Positions 7,005-15,210 of a DNA stretch of 35,419 bases are shown one piece after another. Made by a program: the position numbers and the translations under genes. Position 1 is the first letter of the stretch. Every line of letters begins with the position of its first letter. A model generated the notes under the pieces. It saw only the letters and a list, made by a program, of their open reading frames with translations. It did not search any database and was not told the DNA's origin. The stretch is taken from assembly GCA_903901425.1 (NCBI GenBank), contig CAIURC010000174.1:1-35419 (forward strand), given 5' to 3'. Source of the DNA: an uncultured Spartobacteria bacterium. GTDB lineage: Bacteria; Verrucomicrobiota; Verrucomicrobiia; Chthoniobacterales; Chthoniobacteraceae.

Positions 7005-8960
7005 ATGCCTGACCGCCGACGTTTTCCCCGGTTCCCTGAGTTCCACCGATTCGCCCTGCTGGGCGCCTTCTGGGCCTGCCAGCTTGCCGCCCAAGAAGGT
7101 TCCGGAACCAGCCAGCCGTCGGGCGCGGTAGCCGGTACGGGTGGCGCTGGGCCGGAGCTGCCTGCGGCCCCGAGACCCAGCTGGCAAACCCAGAAACAGG
7201 CGCGTACCTATGTGCTGTCCATCCCGGCGCCCCGGGGTCAAATCGTGGATCGGACGGGAGAGCCTTTGGCGCAGACCCGGGTCAGTTACAACTTGGGGAT
7301 TTCGTTTCCAACGCCGCATCAGTTCACGGAGCGCGGGGCGGTGGAATATGTTCGTGCGCAGGCAGCTGCGGCAGGTGCGCTGCTGGGGAGGAGTTTCCCG
7401 GTGTCCGAGGCAGGGGTGGCGCGGCATTACCTGAACCGGCCGGCGCTTCCGTACATTCTGGCGCAGGATTTGAAAGAAGCTGAGGTGGAAAAAGTGGAGG
7501 GGGCGCGTTCGGAGACTCTGGTGCTCAGTCCGGTGTACCAGCGGCATTATCCTCACGGGACTCTGGCAGGGCATGTGATTGGGTACGCGGGACGCAGTTT
7601 GCGGCTTCCGGACGGTCCTCTGGAGAACAACGGGCTTTTGTGGCCCGAGGCGAAGGGCGGGGACGGTCTGGAGCAGTCCTTTGATTCTTGGCTTCAGGGC
7701 AGGCTGGGGCAGTACAATCTGACTTTTGACAACCAGGGGCGCAAAACCTCGGAGCAGGTGTCCATTGCGCCTGAGGCGGGCAACAATGTGGTGACGACGC
7801 TGGATCTCCAGATCCAGCGGCTGGCGGAGGAGTCGTTGAGGAAGGGGTGCAAGCGGGGTGCGCTGGTGTTCGTGGATCCGTATACGGGGGATGTTCTGGC
7901 GCTGGCGTCCTGGCCGCCTCTGGATCCCAATCAGTTTCTGCCCGGGATCTCGAGTGAGGGGTTTGCGGCGCTTGAAAAGGACCCTGATCAGCCTCTGTAT
8001 CCGCGTGCCTTCCGGGCCTCGTATCCGCCGGGGTCGACCTTCAAGGTGGTGGTGGGGCTTGCGGGGTTGCAGACAGGCAAGGTTGCGCCGGACGATGAGA
8101 TGGACTGTCCGCCTGCCATGACGCTCGGGAAGTTGACTTTCCGGAACTGGCAGAAGAAGGAGGGCGGGATGCTCAATTTTGTGGGGGCGCTCACGCAGTC
8201 CTGCAACACGTGGTTTTTCCAGGCGGGCGAGCGGATTGGGGCAAAAGACATTCTGGACTACGCCAGCCAGCTGGGATTGGGGGCAAAAAGCGGGATTCCG
8301 TTGCGGGCGGAGGAGGACGGCCTTGTGCCTTCAGACGAGCAGATGTTCAAGACGCATGGGCGGAAGATTTTGAAGGGCGACTTGTACAATATCTCGATTG
8401 GGCAGGGGGACCTTCTGGTTTCGCCGTTGCAGATGACGCTGGCGATGGCAGCCATTGGAAATGGCGGGTACTTGATGCGGCCGCGCCTTGTGCAACAGAT
8501 CCAAGAGCCTTCCGGAAAGATCGTGCGCGGCTACGATCCCCGCGCCCGGAACCAGATCGAGATCCGCAAAGAGGTGCTCGACCAGATCAAGACGGCCATG
8601 GTTCAAGTGGTCGAAGGCCGGAACGGGACGGCAGGTCGTGCACAGATTGACGGGGTGCAGGTGGCGGGGAAAACGGGCACGGCGCAGTCCGGGGCAAAAC
8701 CCAGAGAGCGGACCGTGGCATGGTTCACCGGGTTTGCGCCTGCGCAGCGTCCGAAGTATGCGTTTACAGCGGTGTATGAGGGGGATGCGAACAACAACGA
8801 CGTGCACGGGGGGAGTTCGGCGGCACCTTTGGTGGCGCATGTGCTCAAGGAGCTGCTGAAGCCGGCTCCGAAGCAGCCCAAGAAGGCGGTTTCACCGCGG
8901 GCAGAGGACGGGGTGCCGGTGCGCAAAGCGGAGCGGATAGACCCTGGCGGCAATCCCTGA
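7005..8960 (+). CDS. mrdA: Penicillin-binding protein 2-type peptidoglycan transpeptidase
   Basis: A class B PBP of 651 residues that cross-links peptidoglycan during elongation (assignment to PBP2 rather than PBP3 is by overall layout). The N-terminal pedestal has the family's IPAPRGQIVDRTG segment (73-85). The transpeptidase motifs are S344-T-F-K347, S399-C-N401 and K556-T-G-T559, so the active site is complete. The membrane anchor is weak: only a short hydrophobic run around residues 16-28 that looks more like a signal peptide than a long transmembrane helix. An in-frame TAG at 6981 rules out a longer N-terminus. No rodA, mreC or mreD is adjacent. No clear ribosome site precedes the ATG; a short inverted repeat (GCACA/TGTGC, 6992-7003) abuts it. 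The gene is divergent from infC. Confidence 0.93.
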   Translation: MPDRRRFPRFPEFHRFALLGAFWACQLAAQEGSGTSQPSGAVAGTGGAGPELPAAPRPSWQTQKQARTYVLSIPAPRGQIVDRTGEPLAQTRVSYNLGISFPTPHQFTERGAVEYVRAQAAAAGALLGRSFPVSEAGVARHYLNRPALPYILAQDLKEAEVEKVEGARSETLVLSPVYQRHYPHGTLAGHVIGYAGRSLRLPDGPLENNGLLWPEAKGGDGLEQSFDSWLQGRLGQYNLTFDNQGRKTSEQVSIAPEAGNNVVTTLDLQIQRLAEESLRKGCKRGALVFVDPYTGDVLALASWPPLDPNQFLPGISSEGFAALEKDPDQPLYPRAFRASYPPGSTFKVVVGLAGLQTGKVAPDDEMDCPPAMTLGKLTFRNWQKKEGGMLNFVGALTQSCNTWFFQAGERIGAKDILDYASQLGLGAKSGIPLRAEEDGLVPSDEQMFKTHGRKILKGDLYNISIGQGDLLVSPLQMTLAMAAIGNGGYLMRPRLVQQIQEPSGKIVRGYDPRARNQIEIRKEVLDQIKTAMVQVVEGRNGTAGRAQIDGVQVAGKTGTAQSGAKPRERTVAWFTGFAPAQRPKYAFTAVYEGDANNNDVHGGSSAAPLVAHVLKELLKPAPKQPKKAVSPRAEDGVPVRKAERIDPGGNP

Positions 8961-8970
8961 GGAAAAGACC

Positions 8971-9669
8971 ATGGACACACTGGATATTTCTCAGGGGCTG
9001 ATTTGGTATTTTGTCTTTCTTTGCAGCACGACTTTCCATGAGGCCGCCCATGCGTGGGCATCATTGCGGCTGGGGGATCGGACGGCGGAGCGTGCGGGGC
9101 AGGTGACGGTGGATCCGATCCCGCACATGGTGCGTGAACCGGTTGGGATGGTGGTGGTGCCGATCCTTTCGTGGTTTCTGAATGGCGGGGGATGAATGAT
9201 GGGGTGGGCGAGTGCCCCCTACGACCCGGACTGGGCGATGCGGCATCCGAAACGCGCAGCCTGCATGGCTGCGGCGGGGCCACTTGCGAATCTGGCGCTT
9301 TTGGGGGTGTGCATCCTGTGCATTCAGATCGGGGTCCGGACCGGACACTTTATGGTTCCCCAGTTTCCCGGCCTTTCCACGGTGGTGTTGGCGGCGGGTG
9401 AAAGCCGGTTTTGGGAGCTCGGGGCGAAGTTGGTCAGTATTGGTTTTTCGCTGCAGGTGGTTTTGGTGGCGTTCAACCTCCTGCCGGTGCCGCCGTTGGA
9501 CGGCAGTACGATGGTGCTCGGAGTGCTGCCGGAGCGGCTGGGTCGCAGGTATCTGGAGATCTTGCACAACCCGACCTTCCAGATGCTGGGAATGCTGGTG
9601 GCGTGGAAACTGAGCCGGTTTGTGGTTGGTCCACTTTTCAGCACAGCGCTCGGGTTGGCCTACCTCTGA
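8971..9669 (+). pseudogene. Site-2 protease family (M50) zinc metallopeptidase interrupted by an in-frame TGA
   Basis: Two open frames in the same phase meet at one stop codon: 8971-9195 (74 residues) and 9196-9669 (157 residues, starting ATGATG directly after the TGA). The first has the zinc motif H23-E-A-A-H27 (TTFHEAAHAWA) and the conserved NPIPH-like DPIPHMVREP. The second has AGPLANLALL and the third zinc-ligand segment NLLPVPPLDGS. Joined, they form one multipass S2P of about 232 residues. The TGA is codon 75 and sits just before MMGWASAPYDP, where relatives I recall read GGWM(M/I)GWASAPYDP, so the stop most likely replaces a Trp TGG by a single base. TGA ends many other genes here, so recoding is unlikely. 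Options are a recent nonsense mutation, an assembly error, or re-initiation at the abutting ATG. The 3' end overlaps the convergent neighbour by 10 bases. Confidence 0.8.
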
Positions 9670-10859
9670 CCCGTTTCCCCGCCCGGTCCTGCCGGAGGCG
9701 CAACGCGGCGCAGAAGCGCTTCAAGGTTGGGTTTGAGCGGTTTGAATCTTCCCGATTCCAGCCATTCCTGAACCACTCCGGAAATCCGCCGGGCTCGCAC
9801 CTCTTTTTCCGCAGCCTCGACGGGACGGGTTAAAAGTGCCGGGGGGCGGGGCGCAGGTTGCCGCCAAAGTTCTTCGATCAAAGTGACTTTTTCGAGCGGC
9901 CCCACGTCTGCGCGGTCGAGGTAGGTTTCTACTGCCATGCGTTGTTCGCTGTGGGAGAAATCGGCTTTTGCAAAAAGGACGGCCCGGATTTTTGGGAGGC
10001 TTTCCAGAAGGGTGGGTTTTCGGTTCAGAAACCGGAGGCAATCGATGGGGCTGCGCTCGCAGAGTCGCTCCATGGCGGTTTCAGCCGGGATGCGGAGAGC
10101 AGGGTTTTGAGCGAGATCCTCCAAGGGAGCCAGACGTCTGGCATCGCCGAGAAATGCGGCCACATCCAATGCGGCCTCGAACCCGCCCGAGGGGTTTTCC
10201 CGCCACCCGGGATGCGAGAGCAGTGCATCCATGCGTTCCGCAAGGTAGCCGCTGGAGTCGGGCTCAATCCATGCGACGTTGCGCAGGCAGACCGCGAATT
10301 CGTCTGCGGAGTCCGGGGTTTGGAGAATTTCCCGGCCCGCGTCTGCGGCCTCTCGGGTACCGGTTTTCCGACAAAGTCGGCCTAGTAGATCGAGAAGAGC
10401 CACGCGGAGAGAGGATGCCCCTGAAAGCCGGTCCTCCTCTGGGGTAAACCGGATTCCGGTAGGAAAATCCTCGCCGGACCCAAGGAATGCGAGGATCTGG
10501 CGGATGGCGGTTTCCGGGGGTTGGGCCAGCAAGGTGCGCTCCATTGCGGCCAGAACGTCGCCTTTGGGAGCGGTGCCGCGGAGTGCCCGGTGGGCGTTTT
10601 GGATGGGCGGTAGGGTCCGCGGGTCGGGTTGGGCAGGGGAGTCTTCCCCGGGTTCCTGGAGTTCAAGTTCCATGGAAGCCATTTTCTGTTTGGCAGCTGC
10701 GGCCGCCGCTTCCCATTTGGGCATGGGCTCGCCGAGTTTGTGGATCTCGGCATGTTCACTGCGCCGTTTACCGGCCTTTTTTTCTTGGCTGTAGATGAGG
10801 AGCAGAATTTCCCCGAGAACCACTGCCACGAGGAAGAAAATGGCAAACCGGGAGTTCAT
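9660..10859 (-). CDS. Membrane-anchored protein of unknown function with alpha-helical repeats
   Basis: I do not recognise a named family. With the start at 10859 (MNSRFAIFFLVAVVLGEILL) the protein has 399 residues; an ATG ten codons upstream (10889) is possible but would place charged residues before the membrane helix. One transmembrane helix at about residues 4-22 is followed by a short charged stretch, a Gln/Glu-rich linker, and about 280 residues of helical pairs that look like degenerate HEAT-type repeats (for example SLRVALLDLLGRL and FEAALDVAAFLGDARRLAPLEDLA). The layout suggests a single-pass protein with an exported scaffold domain. It follows the PP2C gene on the same strand after 75 bases, so a link to that signalling pair is possible but unproven. 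Confidence 0.7.
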   Translation of the reverse strand: MNSRFAIFFLVAVVLGEILLLIYSQEKKAGKRRSEHAEIHKLGEPMPKWEAAAAAAKQKMASMELELQEPGEDSPAQPDPRTLPPIQNAHRALRGTAPKGDVLAAMERTLLAQPPETAIRQILAFLGSGEDFPTGIRFTPEEDRLSGASSLRVALLDLLGRLCRKTGTREAADAGREILQTPDSADEFAVCLRNVAWIEPDSSGYLAERMDALLSHPGWRENPSGGFEAALDVAAFLGDARRLAPLEDLAQNPALRIPAETAMERLCERSPIDCLRFLNRKPTLLESLPKIRAVLFAKADFSHSEQRMAVETYLDRADVGPLEKVTLIEELWRQPAPRPPALLTRPVEAAEKEVRARRISGVVQEWLESGRFKPLKPNLEALLRRVAPPAGPGGETGQR

Positions 10860-10934
10860 GAGGATGCCGCCTGCCCCTTTCTGCTGCAATTCCCATGCCA
10901 GTTGCCCGCGGGTTGCAGGATGCGCCCGTGTGGG

Positions 10935-11804
10935 TTACCGGGCAGTCGGGTCTGGAGACGTGACTTCGATCACCATTGCGGTGGTGTTGTCCCTGCCCGA
11001 ACGGTGAACGGATTCCAGAACCATGCGTTCGGCAGGGTTTGCAGAGGCCGGAGCCGAGGGGCGGTCCGCCGGCGGTTCCCGCAGTTCTGCGAGGAGTTGT
11101 TCGTCAAAAAAGCCGTCGATCAGGCCGTCGGTGCAGAGCAGGAACTTGTCGCCCGGCTCAATGGAGACCGAACCGACCTGGGGGAGCACAAACTGGTGAC
11201 CGGCGCCGAGGGCGCGTTGGAGGAAATGTTTTCTGGGGTGCTGCCGGGCTTCCCTTTCGGTGAGTTTGCCGTTCCTGAAGAGCCAGCCGACATGGGTGTC
11301 GTCCTCGCTCAACTGGCGGATCCCGCCCGTGGCAGGCAGGTAATAAAGCCGGCTGTCTCCGATGTGCGCGAAGTGCATCCAGCCCGGGGTGAACCACGCC
11401 AGGGTCAGCGTGGTGCCCATTTCGGAACATTCCTCGTAACTGGATCCCAGAAAGAGCAGGGCCCGGTGGATTTCGGTGAACAGCTCGCCAAAAACATCGT
11501 CAATTCCGGCGGAGAACCCTTGAGCGGTCCGGTGAAACGCCTTCGGCAGCAGTTTCGTAATTTTTTCCACGGCGATCCGGCTCGCAAACTCCCCCGACTG
11601 TGCCCCGCCGATGCCGTCACTGACGGCAAACAGGAGATCGGTGCTCCCCAGGACCGAGGAGCCGGTTTTTCCGAGGCGATGGATTTCCCGGGAATCAAAC
11701 TGGACTCCGAGGAACGCGTCTTCGTTATTCTGACGTTTGCCCCGGTTGCTGAGTCCGGACCAGCAGATCTGGGTGGGGAAAGGTTTGAGATAGGAGAGGC
11801 TCAT
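10935..11804 (-). CDS. PP2C-family serine/threonine protein phosphatase
   Basis: A 289-residue cytosolic PPM phosphatase, Mn/Mg-dependent, removing phosphate from Ser/Thr. Motifs in order: NRGKRQNNEDAF (metal Asp 29), SDGIGGAQSGE (Asp 63, Gly 64), MGTTLT, HIGDSRLYY, LCTDGLIDG and GRDNTTAM, so all metal ligands appear present. This is the compact bacterial PrpC/PstP-like form without sensor domains or membrane helices, although the C-terminus has a short Pro/Ala-rich insert before the last strand. It overlaps the upstream kinase-like gene by four bases (11801-11804), which predicts coupled translation and a matched kinase/phosphatase pair. Confidence 0.93.
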   Translation of the reverse strand: MSLSYLKPFPTQICWSGLSNRGKRQNNEDAFLGVQFDSREIHRLGKTGSSVLGSTDLLFAVSDGIGGAQSGEFASRIAVEKITKLLPKAFHRTAQGFSAGIDDVFGELFTEIHRALLFLGSSYEECSEMGTTLTLAWFTPGWMHFAHIGDSRLYYLPATGGIRQLSEDDTHVGWLFRNGKLTEREARQHPRKHFLQRALGAGHQFVLPQVGSVSIEPGDKFLLCTDGLIDGFFDEQLLAELREPPADRPSAPASANPAERMVLESVHRSGRDNTTAMVIEVTSPDPTAR

Positions 11805-12184
11805 GGGGAATTGGGCAGGAGGGTGGCGAACTCGAAATCAATCAGACAGAATCGGCCGTCCGACTGGCGGTAGGTGACGTTTCGGAGGTCGGGGTCATCA
11901 TGGCGGACGCCGAAGCGTTCGAGTTCGGAGAACAGGTCTTTGAGTTTTTCGGGGTCCATGTGGGCGACACGAGTGCCGCAGCTATTGGTAACAATCTGGA
12001 GCCTTTCCGGGTCAACTTCGATCAGCTTGGGCACAAAAAGACACTTTTTGGATTCCAAGAAGCGCAGGACCCGGACTTCGTTCTCAAACCTTTCCTGAGC
12101 GTTGGGGCCACGGAAGGTCTTGTAGACGCGGCCATCGTAGCTGAGCCGGACGAGGGAGCGCGCGGTGTCCTTTACTTGCAGCAT
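11801..12184 (-). CDS. Compact RIO/LPS-kinase-like protein kinase
   Basis: Only 127 residues, but it carries the core of a protein-kinase-like fold: a candidate ATP-binding Lys in RVYKTF (about residue 22), a Glu in FENEVRVLRFLES that could be the alpha-C partner, a catalytic loop HDDPDLRN (about 95-102) and a metal-binding LIDFEFA (Asp-Phe-Glu in place of DFG). A glycine-rich loop is not obvious, and the C-lobe ends right after the DFG-like motif. This matches the minimal Bud32/RIO/Kdo-kinase type rather than a Hanks-type kinase. It is the first gene of a minus-strand unit with the PP2C phosphatase. Small-molecule or lipopolysaccharide phosphorylation is an alternative. No transmembrane segment. 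Confidence 0.75.
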   Translation of the reverse strand: MLQVKDTARSLVRLSYDGRVYKTFRGPNAQERFENEVRVLRFLESKKCLFVPKLIEVDPERLQIVTNSCGTRVAHMDPEKLKDLFSELERFGVRHDDPDLRNVTYRQSDGRFCLIDFEFATLLPNSP

Positions 12185-12202
12185 CCTAGAAGGATGGCGG
12201 GT

Positions 12203-12238
12203 TTCCGGCCGGGATGAAAGAGGGAGTTTCGGCCGGAA
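12203..12238. repeat. 9-bp inverted repeat upstream of the kinase gene
   Basis: TTCCGGCCG at 12203-12211 and CGGCCGGAA at 12230-12238 form a perfect inverted repeat with an 18-base spacer, 19 bases upstream of the kinase start. It could be an operator or a leader hairpin. There is no T-run on either side, so it is not a terminator. Confidence 0.5.
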
Positions 12239-12323
12239 TTTCCGGGCCGATGCGGGGGAAGGGGAGGGTTGGTCGGAGCGATTCCGGGCTGTTTATCGAA
12301 AAAAACAGTCTCCTGCTGGTCAA

Positions 12324-12340
12324 TTGGCACTGAGTCTGCT
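12324..12340 (+). promoter_or_regulatory. Sigma-54 (RpoN) type -24/-12 promoter for glnA
   Basis: TTGGCACTGAGTCTGCT fits the sigma-54 consensus TTGGCACG-N4-TTGCW at all fixed positions but two; the invariant GG (12326-12327) and GC (12338-12339) have the exact 12-base spacing. Transcription would start near 12351, giving a leader of about 105 bases before glnA. Nitrogen control of glnA through sigma-54 and NtrC is classic, which supports the assignment. No NtrC site was recognised upstream. Confidence 0.65.
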
Positions 12341-12455
12341 GGAGTGCGGCGTGCCGAGTGTCCGGTGAATCAACCCGGGGCGGCTCAACTGAACCCAATT
12401 CGGCCGATCGGGCGTCCCGGCGCCTGAGTCTGGCCAAAAGAACACCCTAACCATC

Positions 12456-13517
12456 ATGCCAAAGTACAAGTTGGAATACATCTGGTTGGACGGCTATCAG
12501 CCGACGCCCAACCTGCGCAGCAAAACCCTGATCAAGGAGTTTGCCTCCTTCCCGAAGCTGGAGCAGCTCCCGAACTGGGGGTTCGACGGGAGCTCGACGC
12601 GTCAGGCCGAGGGGCACAGCTCGGACTGCGTGCTCAAGCCGGTGGCCGTGTATCCGGATGCCACCCGGACCAACGGCGTGTTGGTCATGAACGAAGTTTT
12701 GCTGCCCGATGGCACCCCGCATCCGACCAACTCGCGGGCAACGATCCTGGACGATCCGGGTGCTTGGTTTGGATTTGAGCAGGAGTACTTCCTGTACCAG
12801 GATGGCGTGCCGCTGGGTTTCCCGAAGGGCGGCGGTTATCCGTACCCGCAGGGCAAATACTACACCGGTGTCGGCTACGACGCGGTGGGTGACATCGCCC
12901 GGCAGATTGTTGAAGAGCATCTCGACCTGTGTCTGGCGGCTGGAATCAACCACGAAGGCATCAATGCCGAAGTGGCCAAGGGCCAGTGGGAGTTCCAGAT
13001 TTTCGGAAAGGGCTCAAAGACCGCAGCCGACCAGATCTGGGTGGCTCGGTACATCATGATGCGCCTGTGCGAACAGTACTGCGTGGACGTGAACTGGCAC
13101 TGCAAACCGCTCGGGATGGACGTGGACTGGAACGGCAGTGGGATGCACTCCAACTTCTCCACGACCTACCTCCGCGAAGTCGGTGGCAAGGAATACTTCG
13201 AGTCCCTGATGGCTGCGTTCGACAAGTACAAGAACGAGCACATCGCCGTTTATGGACCGGACAACCATCTCCGGTTGACCGGCCTGCATGAGACCCAGTC
13301 CATCGACAAGTTCAACTATGGCATCGCCAACCGCGGCGCCTCCATCCGTGTCCCGCACAGCTTCGTGAACAACGGCTACAAGGGCTACTTGGAAGATCGC
13401 CGTCCAAACTCGCAGGGGGATCCTTACCAGATCGCCAGCCGGATTCTGCAGACGATCGCCACCGTTCCGACGCCGGGTGCCAAGAAGGCGCCCGCCAAAA
13501 AGACCGGGAAGAAGTAG
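12456..13517 (+). CDS. glnA: Glutamine synthetase, eukaryote-type (GSII)
   Basis: Makes glutamine from glutamate, ammonia and ATP in the cytosol. Length is 353 residues, typical of GSII and well short of bacterial GSI (about 470). The protein starts with the GSII beta-grasp domain (KYKLEYIWLDGYQPTPNLR, WGFDGSSTRQAEG), followed by the catalytic barrel with WFGFEQEYFL, NAEVAKGQWEFQIF, NGSGMHSNFST, LTGLHET and NRGASIRVP. The GSI adenylylation loop is absent, as expected. The C-terminus is an Ala/Lys-rich tail (GAKKAPAKKTGKK). The gene stands alone between a sigma-54 type promoter and a strong terminator, so it is probably monocistronic and nitrogen-regulated. GSII occurs in several bacterial groups including PVC members. 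Confidence 0.97.
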   Translation: MPKYKLEYIWLDGYQPTPNLRSKTLIKEFASFPKLEQLPNWGFDGSSTRQAEGHSSDCVLKPVAVYPDATRTNGVLVMNEVLLPDGTPHPTNSRATILDDPGAWFGFEQEYFLYQDGVPLGFPKGGGYPYPQGKYYTGVGYDAVGDIARQIVEEHLDLCLAAGINHEGINAEVAKGQWEFQIFGKGSKTAADQIWVARYIMMRLCEQYCVDVNWHCKPLGMDVDWNGSGMHSNFSTTYLREVGGKEYFESLMAAFDKYKNEHIAVYGPDNHLRLTGLHETQSIDKFNYGIANRGASIRVPHSFVNNGYKGYLEDRRPNSQGDPYQIASRILQTIATVPTPGAKKAPAKKTGKK

Positions 13518-13560
13518 TCCGATCCGGACGAGGAAAGACCAAATCTTCCTCTGAACACTC

Positions 13561-13596
13561 ATGCCGCCTCCTGCAAGGGAGGCGGCATTGTTTTTT
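13561..13596 (+). terminator. Rho-independent terminator of glnA
   Basis: A perfect 11-bp stem, ATGCCGCCTCC (13561-13571) with GGAGGCGGCAT (13578-13588), closes a six-base loop and is followed by TG and six T. It lies 44 bases after the glnA stop. On the minus strand no T-run follows, so it acts for the plus strand only. Confidence 0.9.
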
Positions 13597-13728
13597 CACG
13601 AGCCAGAGCGTTTCGGCAGGCGCCCTGAAGTTCTCCGCTGTGGCACCGAGTGGTTGCCGGTGGCGTTCTTTGTGGGAGCAGATCGCCGCTGGTGTCCCGG
13701 GCTTGGGCGAGGGGAGTGAGGGCGCGGA

Positions 13729-15210
13729 TCAGGGGTTGGGCTTGCGGGTGAGTTCCCAAGCCCATTCGGGTTGTTTTTTTGCGTCTGTTCCGGGTGTGGT
13801 TGCATCCTGCTCGTCTCCCGCCTTTGCACCCACGGACCAGAGCCGGTAAGCATTCGGGGAGGTGCGTTGGTAGCGCATGCTCAGCCGATCGATGGGATCC
13901 AGCGCGGCGGAGCCGAGTTTCTCAAGGGGCAGTGAGTCCAAGGACTCCGGGAACGTGCCGTTTTTCTGGAAGGCCTCTTCGAGAGCGATTGCAAGAGCTG
14001 CCTGCCGGGATAGGCAGAGGCTCCGGATGAATGAGACCAAGCACGATTGGTAGCCGGGCGCTGCCATTTCAGACATGAGCCATTTGAGGCGTCTGAGGCC
14101 TTTCTCGGGCGCGGGATCAGGTTTATCCATCCATTCGGAAGGAGGTGGGCCGGAAAATACGGATTCCGCAGACCGGGCGAGTGAGTCGAGTCGTTGATTC
14201 ATCCGGATCTGGCTCTGAATAAACCAGCCCGCTGGATACAGAACCCAGAAAGGAGACGGTTTTCCAGGAAGGTAAGGGCCCATCAGATTTTGGATAGCCC
14301 GATTGTCGGAGGTGTTTAGAAGCCGGTAGCTAATCTGGTTGAAGAGTGCGCGTTCGCCGTTCAGTGCGGTGGCCCAAGCGCGGGTGGTTTCGGACTCTAA
14401 TCCTGTGGAGAACAGGGTTTGAAGCTTCGGGAGCTCGGAGGGCGTCCATTGACCGTTTGTAAGTCCGTGATGGAGAGCGCCGGCGGCCCCTGTCAGCCCG
14501 CTGTTTCGGACCAGGGAGGCAATGAGCGTGGGTTCCCTGCCCATTCTGTTGGCCAGTCCCACGGAATCGAGGAGGCATCCGGCGGCGGTACGAGAGTCGC
14601 CCTTTTCAAGATGGGCCGCTGCGCGCAAATTGCACACGGAGATGGCGGTCATCATTGCGCTCAGATGCGGCATTGGGGTGCGGAAATCCTCCCGCCAGTC
14701 CACGGGAAACCGGGTGTGCGGCCTTTGAAGCGCGGAGTGGAGCGCATCCAATTCGGGGCGGACCGTTTCCAGGGCTGCGAGCACATCGTTTGCTGGATTG
14801 TTGGATGGGGTGGCAAGGACTCCGGTTTCCCCGAAGTAAGAGGCCCATGCCTGAAGCGAGAAGGGTGTTTTCTGGGTGCCGTTCGGAGCATGGGGCCAGG
14901 CGGGCCTGCGCTTGCCGCCGCTGAGTTTGAGTGGGGCGAACCAGACAGCGTCTGAGTTTTCAAAGAGGTCCCGGACCATCGGGATTGCCGCGAAGTTGTC
15001 TTCGTCTTTGGGGTTTGGAGGGAGCACTTCCTCAATGGAAAGGGCGATGCTCCCTTTGCTGTTCACGTAAGCCTGCCAGTCCCTTTGGGCTCTCCATTTT
15101 TGCTGGAGGCAGAAAGCGGCCCAGAGTGCGGCGAGAAGTGCGCCAAAAAAAATCAGGGCTGTGAAGAAGCGGGCGCCGATCCGGTAGACGGAATGGTTAC
15201 GGATGTTCAT
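13729..15210 (-). CDS. Membrane-anchored protein of unknown function in a sigma/anti-sigma operon
   Basis: With the ATG at 15210, which overlaps the upstream stop as ATGA, the product has 493 residues; the longer frame upstream is only antisense of the neighbour. A transmembrane helix at about residues 15-37 (FFTALIFFGALLAALWAAFCL) follows a basic N-terminus. The remainder is a large soluble, mostly helical domain without a motif I know. Its final section (ALAIALEEAFQKNGTFPESLDSL, then DPIDRLSMRYQRT) resembles the C-terminal segment seen in many hypothetical proteins next to PVC ECF sigma operons. It is the last gene of the operon and a candidate effector or sensor for the sigma factor. No enzymatic role can be assigned. 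Confidence 0.8.
   Translation of the reverse strand: MNIRNHSVYRIGARFFTALIFFGALLAALWAAFCLQQKWRAQRDWQAYVNSKGSIALSIEEVLPPNPKDEDNFAAIPMVRDLFENSDAVWFAPLKLSGGKRRPAWPHAPNGTQKTPFSLQAWASYFGETGVLATPSNNPANDVLAALETVRPELDALHSALQRPHTRFPVDWREDFRTPMPHLSAMMTAISVCNLRAAAHLEKGDSRTAAGCLLDSVGLANRMGREPTLIASLVRNSGLTGAAGALHHGLTNGQWTPSELPKLQTLFSTGLESETTRAWATALNGERALFNQISYRLLNTSDNRAIQNLMGPYLPGKPSPFWVLYPAGWFIQSQIRMNQRLDSLARSAESVFSGPPPSEWMDKPDPAPEKGLRRLKWLMSEMAAPGYQSCLVSFIRSLCLSRQAALAIALEEAFQKNGTFPESLDSLPLEKLGSAALDPIDRLSMRYQRTSPNAYRLWSVGAKAGDEQDATTPGTDAKKQPEWAWELTRKPNP

Noticed and set aside
6985-7008. Sigma-54 promoter on the minus strand toward infC (TGGCAC followed by GC)
   Set aside because: The GG to GC spacing is 11 rather than 12 and the -12 element is poor; such spacing normally abolishes function.
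8971-9669. TGA read as Trp (alternative genetic code)
   Set aside because: Many intact genes in the window end in TGA at the expected protein end, for example the PBP and rnd, so TGA is a normal stop here.
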